A stretch of DNA of 64,000 nt from Crossaster papposus (GCA_037893245.1 JBAIAA010000013.1:930001-994000); one strand, 5' to 3'. Numbered from the stretch's first letter, positions 1 to 12,731 are shown. The notes: generated by a model from the letters alone, not told the origin. Translations and numbers: made by a program.

Positions 1-45
1 TAATTATTTTCTTGAAAGTGATTTCATTTTCATTACAAATAGTTA

Positions 46-117
46 CGCAGAGTGGTGCAGTGGGAGCGTGATGGGCCCATAACCCAGAGGCCCGAGGACC
101 GAAACCTCGCTCTGCTA
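46..117 (+). tRNA. Type B initiator-tRNA-like gene, anticodon CAT
   Basis: The 72 nt fit the cloverleaf: acceptor pairs 2-7 intact, D loop with G18 G19, anticodon loop CCCATAA with the three G:C pairs beside it that mark initiators, and a 5-bp T stem CGAGG/CCTCG. Departures from the usual initiator are C at position 1, which cannot pair with T72, an A:G mismatch at the foot of the anticodon stem, and T loop ACCGAAA in place of ATCGAAA. A TTTTT tract at 124-128 would serve as a Pol III terminator. This type recurs about every 801 bp (620, 1421 and so on). It may be an expressed variant or a pseudogene. Confidence 0.75.
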
Positions 118-221
118 AAGAGGTATTTTTGCTTCACTGTTATTCAAATTTAATAATTAGTTTAGAATGTTTTTAGAATGTCTGCTTTTATTTTGTTTGT
201 TGTTTTTCTAAATTTACATGA

Positions 222-293
222 GGCATGGTGGCGCAGTGGAAGCTTGCTGGGCCTATAACCCAGAGGCCCGAGGACCGAAACCTCGCTCTGCTA
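222..293 (+). tRNA. Hybrid C/B tRNA-like gene, anticodon TAT
   Basis: The 5' half is type C (GGCATGG start, anticodon loop CCTATAA) and the 3' half, from the variable region on, is type B (CGAGG, ACCGAAA, CCTCG, CTCTGCT). Such a switch inside one gene suggests unequal crossing over or gene conversion between neighbouring units. A T5 tract follows at about 300. The function of the product, if any, is unknown. Confidence 0.65.
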
Positions 294-395
294 AAGAGGT
301 ATTTTTGCTTCACTGCTATTCACATTTAATAATTATTGTAAAATGTTTTTAGAATGTCTGCTTTCATTTTGTTTGCATTTTCTAAATTTACATGA

Positions 396-467
396 GGCAT
401 AGTGGCGCAGTTGAAGCGTGCTGGGCCCATAACCCAGAGGTCCGAGGATCGAAACCTCGCTCTGCTA
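396..467 (+). tRNA. Type A initiator-tRNA-like gene, anticodon CAT
   Basis: This type keeps most of the initiator hallmarks. The anticodon arm is CTGGG, CCCATAA, CCCAG, with C33 and three G:C pairs. The T loop is ATCGAAA (A54 in place of T54) on an intact CGAGG/CCTCG stem, so the B box GGATCGAAACC matches the animal initiator gene. Weak points are a T:C mismatch at acceptor pair 5:68, a G1:T72 pair in place of A1:T72, and T in place of G18 in the D loop. A TTTTT tract lies at 473-477. About twenty copies occur in this array and about fourteen in the right array. Confidence 0.8.
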
Positions 468-795
468 ACAAGTTTTTGGTATGACATGAGGTACTCGACT
501 CGGAGTGACAAAGTAGACACTTTCGTGGTCAGTACCCGAGAGTTTGGTTGACCACAACCTCGGTCTGCTCAGGATAATTATTTCCTTGAAAGTGATTTCA
601 TTTTCATTACAAATAGTTACGCAGAGTGGTGCAGTGGGAGCGTGATGGGCCCATAACCCAGAGGCCCGAGGACCGAAACCTCGCTCTGCTAAAGAGGTAT
701 TTTTGATTCACTGTTATTCAAATTTAATAATTATTTTAGAATGTTTTTAGAATGTCTGCTTTTATTTTGTTTGTTGTTTTTCTAAATTTACATGA

Positions 796-867
796 GGCAT
801 GGTGGCGCAGTGGAAGCTTGCTGGGCCTATAACCCAGAGCGCCGAGGATCAAAACCTCGTTCTGCTG
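796..867 (+). tRNA. Type C tRNA-like gene with TAT anticodon
   Basis: The anticodon stem CTGGG/CCCAG is intact, but the loop reads CCTATAA, so the anticodon is TAT (which would read AUA) instead of CAT. The D loop keeps G18 G19 and the T stem is intact with loop ATCAAAA. The acceptor stem has one mismatch and G:T pairs, and D-stem pair 11:24 is C:T. The discriminator is G, followed by CTA, so the 3' end looks extended by three bases relative to the other types. The same anticodon change is seen in all ordinary C copies I read in both arrays. Confidence 0.7.
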
Positions 868-937
868 CTAATAACTTTTTGATATGACTTGAAGTACTCG
901 ACTCAGAGTGACAAAGTAGACCCTTTCTTGGTCAGTA

Positions 938-975
938 ACCGAGAGTTCGGATGATCACAACCTCTGTCTGCTCAG
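938..975 (+). pseudogene. Decayed tRNA 3' end inside the C-D spacer
   Basis: The sequence ending CACAACCTC.GTCTGCTCA resembles the T arm and acceptor 3' strand of the array tRNAs (CGAAACCTCGCTCTGCTA), preceded by a weak match to the variable region. The same relic sits in every A-B spacer. The ancestral 400-bp unit therefore probably held three tRNA genes, one of which has decayed. Confidence 0.5.
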
Positions 976-1022
976 GATAATTTTGTATTTGATAGGGATT
1001 TCATTTTCATTAAAAATAGTTA

Positions 1023-1094
1023 CGCAGAGTAGTGCAGCGGGAGCGTGATGGGCCCATAGCCCAGAGGTCCGAGGACCAAAACCTCGCTTTGCTA
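1023..1094 (+). tRNA. Type D initiator-tRNA-like gene, anticodon CAT
   Basis: Type D resembles type B (CGCAGAG 5' end, D stem GTGC/GCGT) but has anticodon loop CCCATAG, T loop ACCAAAA and acceptor 3' strand CTTTGCT. The T stem is intact. A T5 tract follows about ten bases downstream. Some copies vary at the anticodon: the copies near 6627 and 10215 read CTATAG there, and the copy near 12115 reads CAATAG. Confidence 0.65.
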
Positions 1095-4000
1095 ACTAGG
1101 TATTTTTGCTTCACTGCTATTTACATTTAATAAATATTGTAGAATGTTTTTAGAATGTCTGCTTTCATTTTGTTTGCATTTTCTAAATTTACATGAGGCA
1201 TAGTGGCGCAGTTGAAGCGTGCTTGGGCCATAACCCAGAGGTCCGAGGATCGAAACCTCGCTCTGCTAACAAGTTTTTGGTATGACATGAGGTACTCGAC
1301 TCGGAGTGACAAAGTAGACACTTTCTTGGTCAGTACCCGAGAGTTTGGTTGACCACAACCTCGGTCTGCTCAGGATAATTATTTCCTTGAAAGTGATTTC
1401 ATTTTCATTACAAATAGTTACGCAGAGTGGTGCAGTGGGAGCGTGATGGGCCCATAACCCAGAGGCCCGAGGACCGAAACCTCGCTCTGCTAAAGAGGTA
1501 TTTTTGCTTCACTGTTATTCAATTTTAATAATTATTTTAGAATGTTTTTAGAATGTCTGCTTTTATTTTGTTTGTTGTTTTTCTAAATTTACATAAGGCA
1601 TGGTGGCGCAGTGGAAGCTTGCTGGGCCTATAACCCAAATTGCCGAGGATCAAAACCTCGTTCTGCTGCTAATAAGTTTTTGGTATGACTAGAAGTACTC
1701 GACTCAGAGTGACAAAGTAGACCCTTTCTTGGTCAGTAACCGAGAGTTCGGATGATCACAACCTCGGTCTGCTCAGGATAATTTTGTATTTGATAGGGAT
1801 TTCATTTTCATTAAAAATAGTTACGCAGAGTAGTGCAGCGTGAGCGTGATGGGCCCATAGCCCAGAGGTCCGAGGACCAAAACCTCGCTTTGCTAACTAG
1901 GTATTTTTGCTTCACTGCTATTCACATTTAATAAATATTGTAGAATGTTTTTAGAATGTCTGCTTTCATTTTGTTTGCATTTTCTAAATTTACATGAGGC
2001 ATAGTGGCGCAGTTGAAGCGTGCTGGGCCCATAACCCAGAGGTCCGAGGAGCGAAACCTCGCTCTGCTAACAAGTTTTTGGTATGACATGAGGTACTTGA
2101 CTCGGAGTGACAAAGTAGACACTTTCTTGGTCAGTACCCGAGAGTTTGGTTGACCACAACCTCGGTCTGCTCAGGATAATTATTTCCTTGAAAGTGATTT
2201 CATTTTCATTACAAATAGTTACGCAGAGTGGTGCAGTGGGAGCGTGATGGCCCATAACCCAGAGGCCCGAGGACCGAAACCTCGCTCTGCTAAAGAGGTA
2301 TTTTTGCTTCACTGTTATTCAAATTTAATAATTATTTTAGAATGTCTGCTTTATTTTGTTTGTTGTTTTTCTAAATTTACATGAGGCATGGTGGCGCAGT
2401 GGAAGCTTGCTGGGCCTATAACCCAGAGTGCCGAGGATCAAAACCTCGTTCTGCTGCTAATAAGTTTTTGGTTTGGCTTGAAGTACTCGACTCAGAGTGA
2501 CAAAGTAGACCCTTTCTTGGTCAGTAACCGAGAGTTCGGATGATCACAACCTCGGTCTGCTCAGGATAATTTTGTATTTGATAGGAATTTCATTTTCATT
2601 AAAAATAGTTACGCAGAGTAGTGCAGCGGGAGTGTGATGGGTCCATAGCCCAGAGGTCCGAGGACCAAAACCTCGCTTTGCTAACTAGGTATTTTTGCTT
2701 CACTGCTATTCACATTTAATAAATATTGTAGAATGTTTTTAGAATGTCTGCTTTCATTTTGTTTGCATTTTCTAAATTTACATGAGGCATAGTGGCGCAG
2801 TTGAAGCGTGCTGGGCCCATAACCCAGAGGTCCGAGGATCGTAACCTCTCTCTGCTAACAAGTTTTTGGTATGACATGAGGTACTCAACTCGGAGTGACA
2901 AAGTAGACACTTTCTTGGTCAGTACCCGAGAGTTTGGTTGACCACAACCTCGGTCTGCTCAGGATAATTATTTTCTTGAAAGTGATTTCATTTTCATTAC
3001 AAATAGTTACGCAGAGTGGTGCAGTGGGAGTGTGATGGGCCCATAACCCAGAGGCCCGAGGACCGAAACCTCGCTCTGCTAACTAGGTATTTTTGCTTCA
3101 CTGCTATTCACATTTAATAATTATTGTAAAATGTTTTTAGAATGTCTGCTTTCATTTTGTTTGCATTTTCTAAATTTACATGAGGCATAGTGGCGCAGTT
3201 GAAGCGTGCTGGGCCCATAACCCAGAGGTCCGAGGATCGAAACCTCGCTCTGCTAACAAGTTTTTGGTATGACATGAGGTACTCGACTCGGAGTGACAAA
3301 GTAGACACTTTCGTGGTCAGTACCCGAGAGTTTGGTTGACCACAACCTCGGTCTGCTCAGGATAATTATTTCCTTGAAAGTGATTTCATTTTCATTACAA
3401 ATAGTTACGCAGAGTGGTGCAGTGGGAGCGTGATGGGCCCATAACCCAGAGGCCCGAGGACCGAAACCTCGCTCTGCTAAAGAGGTATTTTTGATTCACT
3501 GTTATTCAAATTTAATAATTATTTTAGAATGTTTTTAGAATGTCTGCTTTTATTTTGTTTGTTGTTTTTCTAAATTTACATGAGGCATGGTGGCGCAGTG
3601 GAAGCTTGCTGGGCCTATAACCCAGAGCGCCGAGGATCAAAACCTCGTTCTGCTGCTAATAAGTTTTTGGTATGACTTGAAGTACTCGACTCGAGTGACA
3701 AAGTAGACCCTTTCTTGGTCAGTAACCGAGAGTTCGGATGATCACAACCTCGGTCTGCTCAGGATAATTTTGTATTTGATAGGAATTTCATTTTCATTAA
3801 AAATAGTTACGCAGAGTAGTGCAGCGGGAGCGTGATGGGCCCATAGCCCAGAGGTCCGAGGACCAAAACCTCGCTTTGCTAACTAGGTATTTTTGCTTCA
3901 CTGCTATTCACATTTAATAAATATTGTAGAATGTTTTTAGAATGTCTGCTTTCATTTTGTTTGCATTTTCTAAATTTACATGAGGCATAGTGGCGCAGTT

Positions 4001-7000
4001 GAAGCGTGCTGGGCCCATAACCCAGAGGTCCGAGGAGCGAAACCTCGCTCTGCTAACAAGTTTTTGGTATGACATGAGGTACTTGACTCGGAGTGACAAA
4101 GTAGACACTTTCTTGGTCAGTACCCGAGAGTTTGGTTGACCACAACCTCGGTCTGCTCAGGATAATTATTTCCTTGAAAGTGATTTCATTTTCATTACAA
4201 ATAGTTACGCAGAGTGGTGCAGTGGGAGCGTGATGGCCCATAACCCAGAGGCCCGAGGACCGAAACCTCGCTCTGCTAAAGAGGTATTTTTGCTTCACTG
4301 TTATTCAAATTTAATAATTATTTTAGAATGTCTGCTTTATTTTGTTTGTTGTTTTTCTAAATTTACATGAGGCATGGTGGCGCAGTGGAAGCTTGCTGGG
4401 CCTATAACCCAGAGTGCCGAGGATCAAAACCTCGTTCTGCTGCTAATAAGTTTTTGGTTTGACTTGAAGTACTCGACTCAGAGTGACAAAGTAGACCCTT
4501 TCTTGGTCAGTAACCGAGAGTTCGGATGATCACAACCTCGGTCTGCTCAGGATAATTTTGTATTTGATAGGAATTTCATTTTCATTAAAAATAGTTACGC
4601 AGAGTAGTGCAGCGGGAGTGTGATGGGTCCATAGCCCAGAGGTCCGAGGACCAAAACCTCGCCTTGCTAACTAGGTATTTTTGCTTCACTGCTATTCACA
4701 TTTAATAAATGTTGTAGAATGTTTTTAGAATGTCTGCTTTCATTTTGTTTGCATTTTCTAAATTTACATGAGGCATAGTGGCGCAGTTGAAGCGTGCTGG
4801 GCCCATAACCCAGAGGTCCGAGGATCGTAACCTCTCTCTGCTAACAAGTTTTTGGTATGACATGAGGTACTCAACTCGGAGTGACAAAGTAGACACTTTC
4901 TTGGTCAGTACCCGAGAGTTTGGTTGACCACAACCTCGGTCTGCTCAGGATAATTGTTTTCTTGAAAGTGATTTCATTTTCATTACAAATAGTTACGCAG
5001 AGTGGTGCAGTGGGAGTGTGATGGGCCCATAACCCAGAGGCCCGAGGACCGAAACCTCGCTCTGCTAACTAGGTATTTTTGCTTCACTGCTATTCACATT
5101 TAATAATTATTGTAAAATGTTTTTAGAATGTCTGCTTTCATTTTGTTTGCATTTTCTAAATTTACATGAGGCATAGTGGCGCAGTTGAAGCGTGCTGGGC
5201 CCATAACCCAGAGGTCCGAGGATCGAAACCTCGCTCTGCTAACAAGTTTTTGGTATGACATGAGGTACTCGACTCGGAGTGACAAAGTAGACACTTTCGT
5301 GGTCAGTACCCGAGAGTTTGGTTGACCACAACCTCGGTCTGCTCAGGATAATTATTTCCTTGAAAGTGATTTCATTTTCATTACAAATAGTTACGCAGAG
5401 TGGTGCAGTGGGAGCGTGATGGGCCCATAACCCAGAGGCCCGAGGACCGAAACCTCGCTCTGCTAAAGAGGTATTTTTGATTCACTGTTATTCAAATTTA
5501 ATAATTATTTTAGAATGTTTTTAGAATGTCTGCTTTTATTTTGTTTGTTGTTTTTCTAAATTTACATGAGGCATGGTGGCGCAGTGGAAGCTTGCTGGGC
5601 CTATAACCCAGAGTGCCGAGGATCAAAACCTCGTTCTGCTGCTAATAAGTTTTTGGTATGACTTGAAGTACTCGACTCAGAGTGACAAAGTAGACCCTTT
5701 CTTGGTCAGTAACCGAGAGTTCGGATGATCACAACCTCGGTCTGCTCAGGATAATTTTGTATTTGATAGGGATTTCATTTTCATTAAAAATAGTTACGCA
5801 GAGTAGTGCAGCAGGAGCGTGATGGGCCCATAGCCCAGAGGTCCGAGGACCAAAACCTCGCTTTGCTAACTAGGTATTTTTGCTTCACTGCTATTCACAT
5901 TTAATAATTATTGTAAAATGTTTTTAGAATGTCTGCTTTCATTTTGTTTGCATTTTCTAAATTTACATGAGGCATAGTGGCGCAGTTGAAGCGTGCTGGG
6001 CCCATAACCCAGAGGTCCGAGGATCGAAACCTCGCTCTGCTAACAAGTTTTTGGTATGATATGAGGTACTCGACTCGGAGTGACAAAGTAGACACTTTCT
6101 TGGTCAGTACCCGAGAGTTTGGTTGACCACAAGCTCGGTCTGCTCAGGATAATTATTTCCTTGAAAGTGATTTCATTTTCATTACAAATAGTTACGCAGA
6201 GTGGTGCAGTGGGAGCGTGATGGGCCCATAACCCAGAGGCCCGAGGACCGAAACCTCGCTCTGCTAAAGAGGTATTTTTGCTTCACTGTTATTCAAATTT
6301 AATAATTATTTTAGAATGTTTTTAGAATGTCTGCTTTTATTTTGTTTGTTGTTTTTCTAAATTTACATGAGGCATGGTGGCGCAGTGGAAGCTTGCTGGG
6401 CCTATAACCCAGAGTGCCGAGGATCAAAACCTCGTTCTGCTGCTAATAAGTTTTTGGTATGACTTGAAGTATTCGACTCAGAGTGACAAAGTAGACCCTT
6501 TCTTGGTCAGTAACCGAGAGTTCGGATGATCACAACCTCGGTCTGCTCAGGATAATTTTGTATTTGATAGGGATTTCATTTTCATTAAAAATAGTTACGC
6601 AGAGTAGTGCAGCGGGAGCGTGATGGGCCTATAGCCCAGAGGACCGAGGACCAAAACCTCGCTTTGCTAACTAGGTATTTTTGCTTCACTGCTATTCACA
6701 TTTAATAAATATTGTAAAATGTTTTTAGAATGTCTTCTTTCATTTTGTTTGCATTTTCTAAATTTACATGAGGCATAGTGGCGCAGTTGAAGCGTGCTGG
6801 GCCCATAACCCAGAGGTCCGAGGATCGAAACCTCGCTCTGCTAACAAGTTTTTGGTATGACATGAGGTACTCGACTCGGAGTGACAAAGTAGACACTTTC
6901 GTGGTCAGTACCCGAGAGTTTGGTTGACCACAACCTCGGTCTGCTCAGGATAATTATTTCCTTGAAAGTGATTTCATTTTCATTACAAATAGTTACGCAG

Positions 7001-10000
7001 AGTGGTGCAGTGGGAGCGTGATGGGCCCATAACCCAGAGGCCCGAGGACCGAAACCTCGCTCTGCTAAAGAGGTATTTTTGATTCACTGTTATTCAAATT
7101 TAATAATTATTTTAGAATGTTTTTAGAATGTCTGCTTTTATTTTGTTTGTTGTTTTTCTAAATTTACATGAGGCATGGTGGCGCAGTGGAAGCTTGCTGG
7201 GCCTATAACCCAGAGCGCCGAGGATCAAAACCTCGTTCTGCTGCTAATAAGTTTTTGGTATGACTTGAAGTACTCGACTCGAGTGACAAAGTAGACCCTT
7301 TCTTGGTCAGTAACCGAGAGTTCGGATGATCACAACCTCGGTCTGCTCAGGATAATTTTGTATTTGATAGGAATTTCATTTTCATTAAAAATAGTTACGC
7401 AGAGTAGTGCAGCGGGAGCGTGATGGGCCCATAGCCCAGAGGTCCGAGGACCAAAACCTCGCTTTGCTAACTAGGTATTTTTGCTTCACTGCTATTCACA
7501 TTTAATAAATATTGTAGAATGTTTTTAGAATGTCTGCTTTCATTTTGTTTGCATTTTCTAAATTTACATGAGGCATAGTGGCGCAGTTGAAGCGTGCTGG
7601 GCCCATAACCCAGAGGTCCGAGGAGCGAAACCTCGCTCTGCTAACAAGTTTTTGGTATGACATGAGGTACTTGACTCGGAGTGACAAAGTAGACACTTTC
7701 TTGGTCAGTACCCGAGAGTTTGGTTGACCACAACCTCGGTCTGCTCAGGATAATTATTTCCTTGAAAGTGATTTCATTTTCATTACAAATAGTTACGCAG
7801 AGTGGTGCAGTGGGAGCGTGATGGCCCATAACCCAGAGGCCCGAGGACCGAAACCTCGCTCTGCTAAAGAGGTATTTTTGCTTCACTGTTATTCAAATTT
7901 AATAATTATTTTAGAATGTCTGCTTTATTTTGTTTGTTGTTTTTCTAAATTTACATGAGGCATGGTGGCGCAGTGGAAGCTTGCTGGGCCTATAACCCAG
8001 AGTGCCGAGGATCAAAACCTCGTTCTGCTGCTAATAAGTTTTTGGTTTGACTTGAAGTACTCGACTCAGAGTGACAAAGTAGACCCTTTCTTGGTCAGTA
8101 ACCGAGAGTTCGGATGATCACAACCTCGGTCTGCTCAGGATAATTTTGTATTTGATAGGAATTTCATTTTCATTAAAAATAGTTACGCAGAGTAGTGCAG
8201 CGGGAGTGTGATGGGTCCATAGCCCAGAGGTCCGAGGACCAAAACCTCGCTTTGCTAACTAGGTATTTTTGCTTCACTGCTATTCACATTTAATAAATGT
8301 TGTAGAATGTTTTTAGAATGTCTGCTTTCATTTTGTTTGCATTTTCTAAATTTACATGAGGCATAGTGGCGCAGTTGAAGCGTGCTGGGCCCATAACCCA
8401 GAGGTCCGAGGATCGTAACCTCTCTCTGCTAACAAGTTTTTGGTATGACATGAGGTACTCAACTCGGAGTGACAAAGTAGACACTTTCTTGGTCAGTACC
8501 CGAGAGTTTGGTTGACCACAACTTCGGTCTGCTCAGGATAATTGTTTTCTTGAAAGTGATTTCATTTTCATTACAAATAGTTACGCAGAGTGGTGCAGTG
8601 GGAGTGTGATGGGCCCATAACCCAGAGGCCCGAGGACCGAAACCTCGCTCTGCTAACTAGGTATTTTTGCTTCACTGCTATTCACATTTAATAATTATTG
8701 TAAAATGTTTTTAGAATGTCTGCTTTCATTTTGTTTGCATTTTCTAAATTTACATGAGGCATAGTGGCGCAGTTGAAGCGTGCTGGGCCCATAACCCAGA
8801 GGTCCGAGGATCGAAACCTCGCTCTGCTAACAAGTTTTTGGTATGACATGAGGTACTCGACTCGGAGTGACAAAGTAGACACTTTCGTGGTCAGTACCCG
8901 AGAGTTTGGTTGACCACAACCTCGGTCTGCTCAGGATAATTATTTCCTTGAAAGTGATTTCATTTTCATTACAAATAGTTACGCAGAGTGGTGCAGTGGG
9001 AGCGTGATGGGCCCATAACCCAGAGGCCCGAGGACCGAAACCTCGCTCTGCTAAAGAGGTATTTTTGATTCACTGTTATTCAAATTTAATAATTATTTTA
9101 GAATGTTTTTAGAATGTCTGCTTTTATTTTGTTTGTTGTTTTTCTAAATTTACATGAGGCATGGTGGCGCAGTGGAAGCTTGCTGGGCCTATAACCCAGA
9201 GTGCCGAGGATCAAAACCTCGTTCTGCTGCTAATAAGTTTTTGGTATGACTTGAAGTACTCGACTCAGAGTGACAAAGTAGACCCTTTCTTGGTCAGTAA
9301 CCGAGAGTTCGGATGATCACAACCTCGGTCTGCTCAGGATAATTTTGTATTTGATAGGGATTTCATTTTCATTAAAAATAGTTACGCAGAGTAGTGCAGC
9401 AGGAGCGTGATGGGCCCATAGCCCAGAGGTCCGAGGACCAAAACCTCGCTTTGCTAACTAGGTATTTTTGCTTCACTGCTATTCACATTTAATAATTATT
9501 GTAAAATGTTTTTAGAATGTCTGCTTTCATTTTGTTTGCATTTTCTAAATTTACAGGAGGCATAGTGGCGCAGTTGAAGCGTGCTGGGCCCATAACCCAG
9601 AGGTCCGAGGATCGAAACCTCGCTCTGCTAACAAGTTTTTGGTATGACATGAGGTACTCGACTCGGAGTGACAAAGTAGACACTTTCTTGGTCAGTACCC
9701 GAGAGTTTGGTTGACCACAACATCGGTCTGCTCAGGATAAATATTTCCTTGAAAGTGATTTCATTTTCATTACAAATAGTTACGCAGAGTGGTGCAGTGG
9801 GAGCGTGATGGGCCCATAACCCAGAGGCCCGAGGACCGAAACCTCGCTCTGCTAAAGAGGTATTTTTGCTTCACTGTTATTCAAATTTAATAATTATTTT
9901 AGAATGTTTTTAGAATGTATGCTTTTATTTTGTTTGTTGTTTTTCTAAATTTACATGAGGCATGGTGGCGCAGTGGAAGCTTGCTGGGCCTATAACCCAG

Positions 10001-12659
10001 AGTGCCGAGGATCAAAACCTCGTTCTGCTGCTAATAAGGTTTTGGTATGACTTGAAGTATTCGACTCAGAGTGACAAAGTAGACCCTTTCTTGGTCAGTA
10101 ACCGAGAGTTCGGATGATCACAACCTCGGTCTGCTCAGGATAATTTTGTATTTGATAGGGATTTCATTTTCATTAAAAATAGTTACGCAGAGTAGTGCAG
10201 CGGGAGCGTGATGGGCCTATAGCCCAGAGGACCGAGGACCAAAACCTCGCTTTGCTAACTAGGTATTTTTGCTTCACTGCTATTCACATTTAATAAATAT
10301 TGTAAAATGTTTTTAGAATGTCTTCTTTCATTTTGTTTGCATTTTCTAAATTTACATGAGGCATAGTGGCGCAGTTGAAGCGTGCTGGGCCCATAACCCA
10401 GAGGTCCGAGGATCGAAACCTCGCTCTGCTAACAAGTTTTTGGTATGACATGAGGTACTCGACTCGGAGTGACAAAGTAGACCCTTTCTTGGTCAGTAAC
10501 CGAGAGTTTGGGCCCATAGCCCAGAGGTCCGAGGACCAAAACCTCGCTTTGCTAACTAGGTATTTTTGCTTCACTGCTATTCACATTTAATAATTATTGT
10601 AAAATGTTTTTAGAATGTCTGCTTTCATTTTGTTTGCATTTTCTAAATTTACAGGAGGCATAGTGGCGCAGTTGAAGCGTGCTGGGCCCATAACCCAGAG
10701 GTCCGAGGATCGAAACCTCGCTCTGCTAACAAGTTTTTGGTATGACATGAGGTACTCGACTCGGAGTGACAAAGTAGACACTTTCTTGGTCAGTACCCGA
10801 GAGTTTGGTTGACCACAACATCGGTCTGCTCAGGATAAATATTTCCTTGAAAGTGATTTCATTTTCATTACAAATAGTTACGCAGAGTGGTGCAGTGGGA
10901 GCGTGATGGGCCCATAACCCAGAGGCCCGAGGACCGAAACCTCGCTCTGCTAAAGAGGTATTTTTGCTTCACTGTTATTCAAATTTAATAAATATTTTAG
11001 AATGTTTTTAGAATGTATGCTTTTATTTTGTTTGTTGTTTTTCTAAATTTACATGAGGCATGGTGGCGCAGTGGAAGCTTGCTGGGCCTATAACCCAGAG
11101 TGCCGAGGATCAAAACCTCGTTCTGCTGCTAATACGTTTTTGGTATGACTTGAAGTACTCGACTCACAGTGACAAAGTAGACCCTTTCTTGGTCAGTAAC
11201 CGAGAGTTCGGATGATCACAACCTCGGTCTGCTCAGGATAATTTTGTATTTGATAGGGATTTCATTTTCATTAAAAATAGTTACGCAGAGTAGTGCAGCG
11301 GGAGCGTGATGGGCCCATAGCCCAGAGGTCCGAGGACCAAAACCTCGCTTTGCTAACTAGGTATTTTTGCTTCACTGCTATTCACATTTAATAATTATTG
11401 TAAAATGTTTTTAGAATGTCTGCTTTCATTTTGTTTGCATTTTCTAAATTTACATGAGGCATAGTGGCGCAGTTGAAGCGTGCTGGGCCCATAACCCAGA
11501 GGTCCGAGGATCGAAACCTCGCTCTGCTAACAAGTTTTTGGTATGATATGAGGTACTCGACTCGGAGTGACAAAGTAGACACTTTCTTGGTCAGTACCCG
11601 AGAGTTTGGTTGACCACAACCTCGGTCTGCTCAGGATAATTATTTCCTTGAAAGTGATTTCATTTTCATTACAAATAGTTACGCAGAGTGGTGCAGTGGG
11701 AGCTTGATGGGCCCATAACCCAGAGGCCCGAGGACCGAAACCTCGCTCTGCTAAAGAGGTATTTTTGCTTCACTGTTATTCAAATTTAATAAATATTTTA
11801 GAATGTTTTTAGAATGTCTGCTTTTATTTTGTTTGTTGTTTTTCTAAATTTACATGAGGCATGGTGGCGCAGTGGAAGCTTGCTGGGCCTATAACCCAGA
11901 GTGCCGAGGATCAAAACCTCGTTCTGCTGCTAACACGTTTTTGGTATGACTTGAAGTACTCGACTCACAGTGACAAAGTAGACCCTTTCTTAGTCAGTAA
12001 CCGAGAGTTCGGATGATCACAACCTCGGTCTGCTCAGGATAATTTTGTATTTGATAGGGATTTCATTTTCATTAAAAATAGTTACGCAGAGTAGTGCAGC
12101 GGGAGCGTGATGGGCCAATAGCCCAGAGGTCCGAGGACCGAAACCTCGCTTTGCTAACTAGGTATTTTTGCTTCACTGCTATTCACATTTAATAAATATT
12201 GTAGAATGTTTTTAGAATGTCTGCTTTCATTTTGTTTGCATTTTCTAAATTTACATGAGGCATAGTGGCGCAGTTGAAGCATGCTGGGCCCATAACCCAG
12301 AGGTCCGAGGATCGAAACCTCGCTCTGCTAACAAGTTTTTGGTATGACATGAGGTACTCGACTCGGAGTGACAAAGTAGACACTTTCTTGGTCAGTACCC
12401 GAGAGTTTGGTTGACCACAACCTCGGTCTGATCAGGATAATTATTTCCTTGAAAGTGATTTCATTTTCATTACAAATAGTTACGCAGAGTGGTGCAGTGG
12501 GAGCGTGATGGGCCCATAACTCAGAGGCCCGAGGACCGAAACCTCGCTCTGCTAAAGAGGTATTTTTGCTTCACTGTTATTCAAATTTAATAATTATTTT
12601 AGAATGTTTTTAGAATGTCTGCTTTTATTTTGTTTGTTGTTTTTTCTAAATTTACATGA

Positions 12660-12731
12660 GGCATAGTGGCGCAGTTGAAGCGTGCTGGGCCCATAACCCA
12701 GAGTGCCGAGGATCAAAACCTCGTTCTGCTG
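12660..12731 (+). tRNA. Hybrid A/C tRNA-like gene
   Basis: The 5' half is type A (GGCATAG, AGTTGAA D loop, CAT anticodon) but the 3' half is type C (GTGCCGAGG, ATCAAAA, TTCTGCTG). It sits in a C slot of the 801-bp unit. A second hybrid of the same make-up starts at 14664. Both suggest exchange between units. Confidence 0.6.

Larger units (their letters stand above)
796..1596 (+). repeat. Representative 801-bp higher-order unit C-D-A-B
   Basis: One full round holds C (796-867), D (1023-1094), A (1197-1268) and B (1421-1492); the next C starts at 1597. Start-to-start distances are 227, 174, 224 and 176, so C+D and A+B are each about 400 bp. A and C share a GGCAT 5' end, and B and D share a CGCAGAG 5' end, so the 801-bp unit looks like a duplicated and diverged 400-bp dimer. 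The A-B and C-D spacers both contain a further decayed tRNA 3' end. The A copy in this particular round is slightly altered in the anticodon arm. Confidence 0.9.

Noticed and set aside
326-520. Recurrent 64-residue ORF on the minus strand of the left array (and its plus-strand twin in the right array)
   Set aside because: It is antisense to a type A tRNA-like gene and its flanks and repeats only because the DNA repeats; there is no start context and no protein family match.
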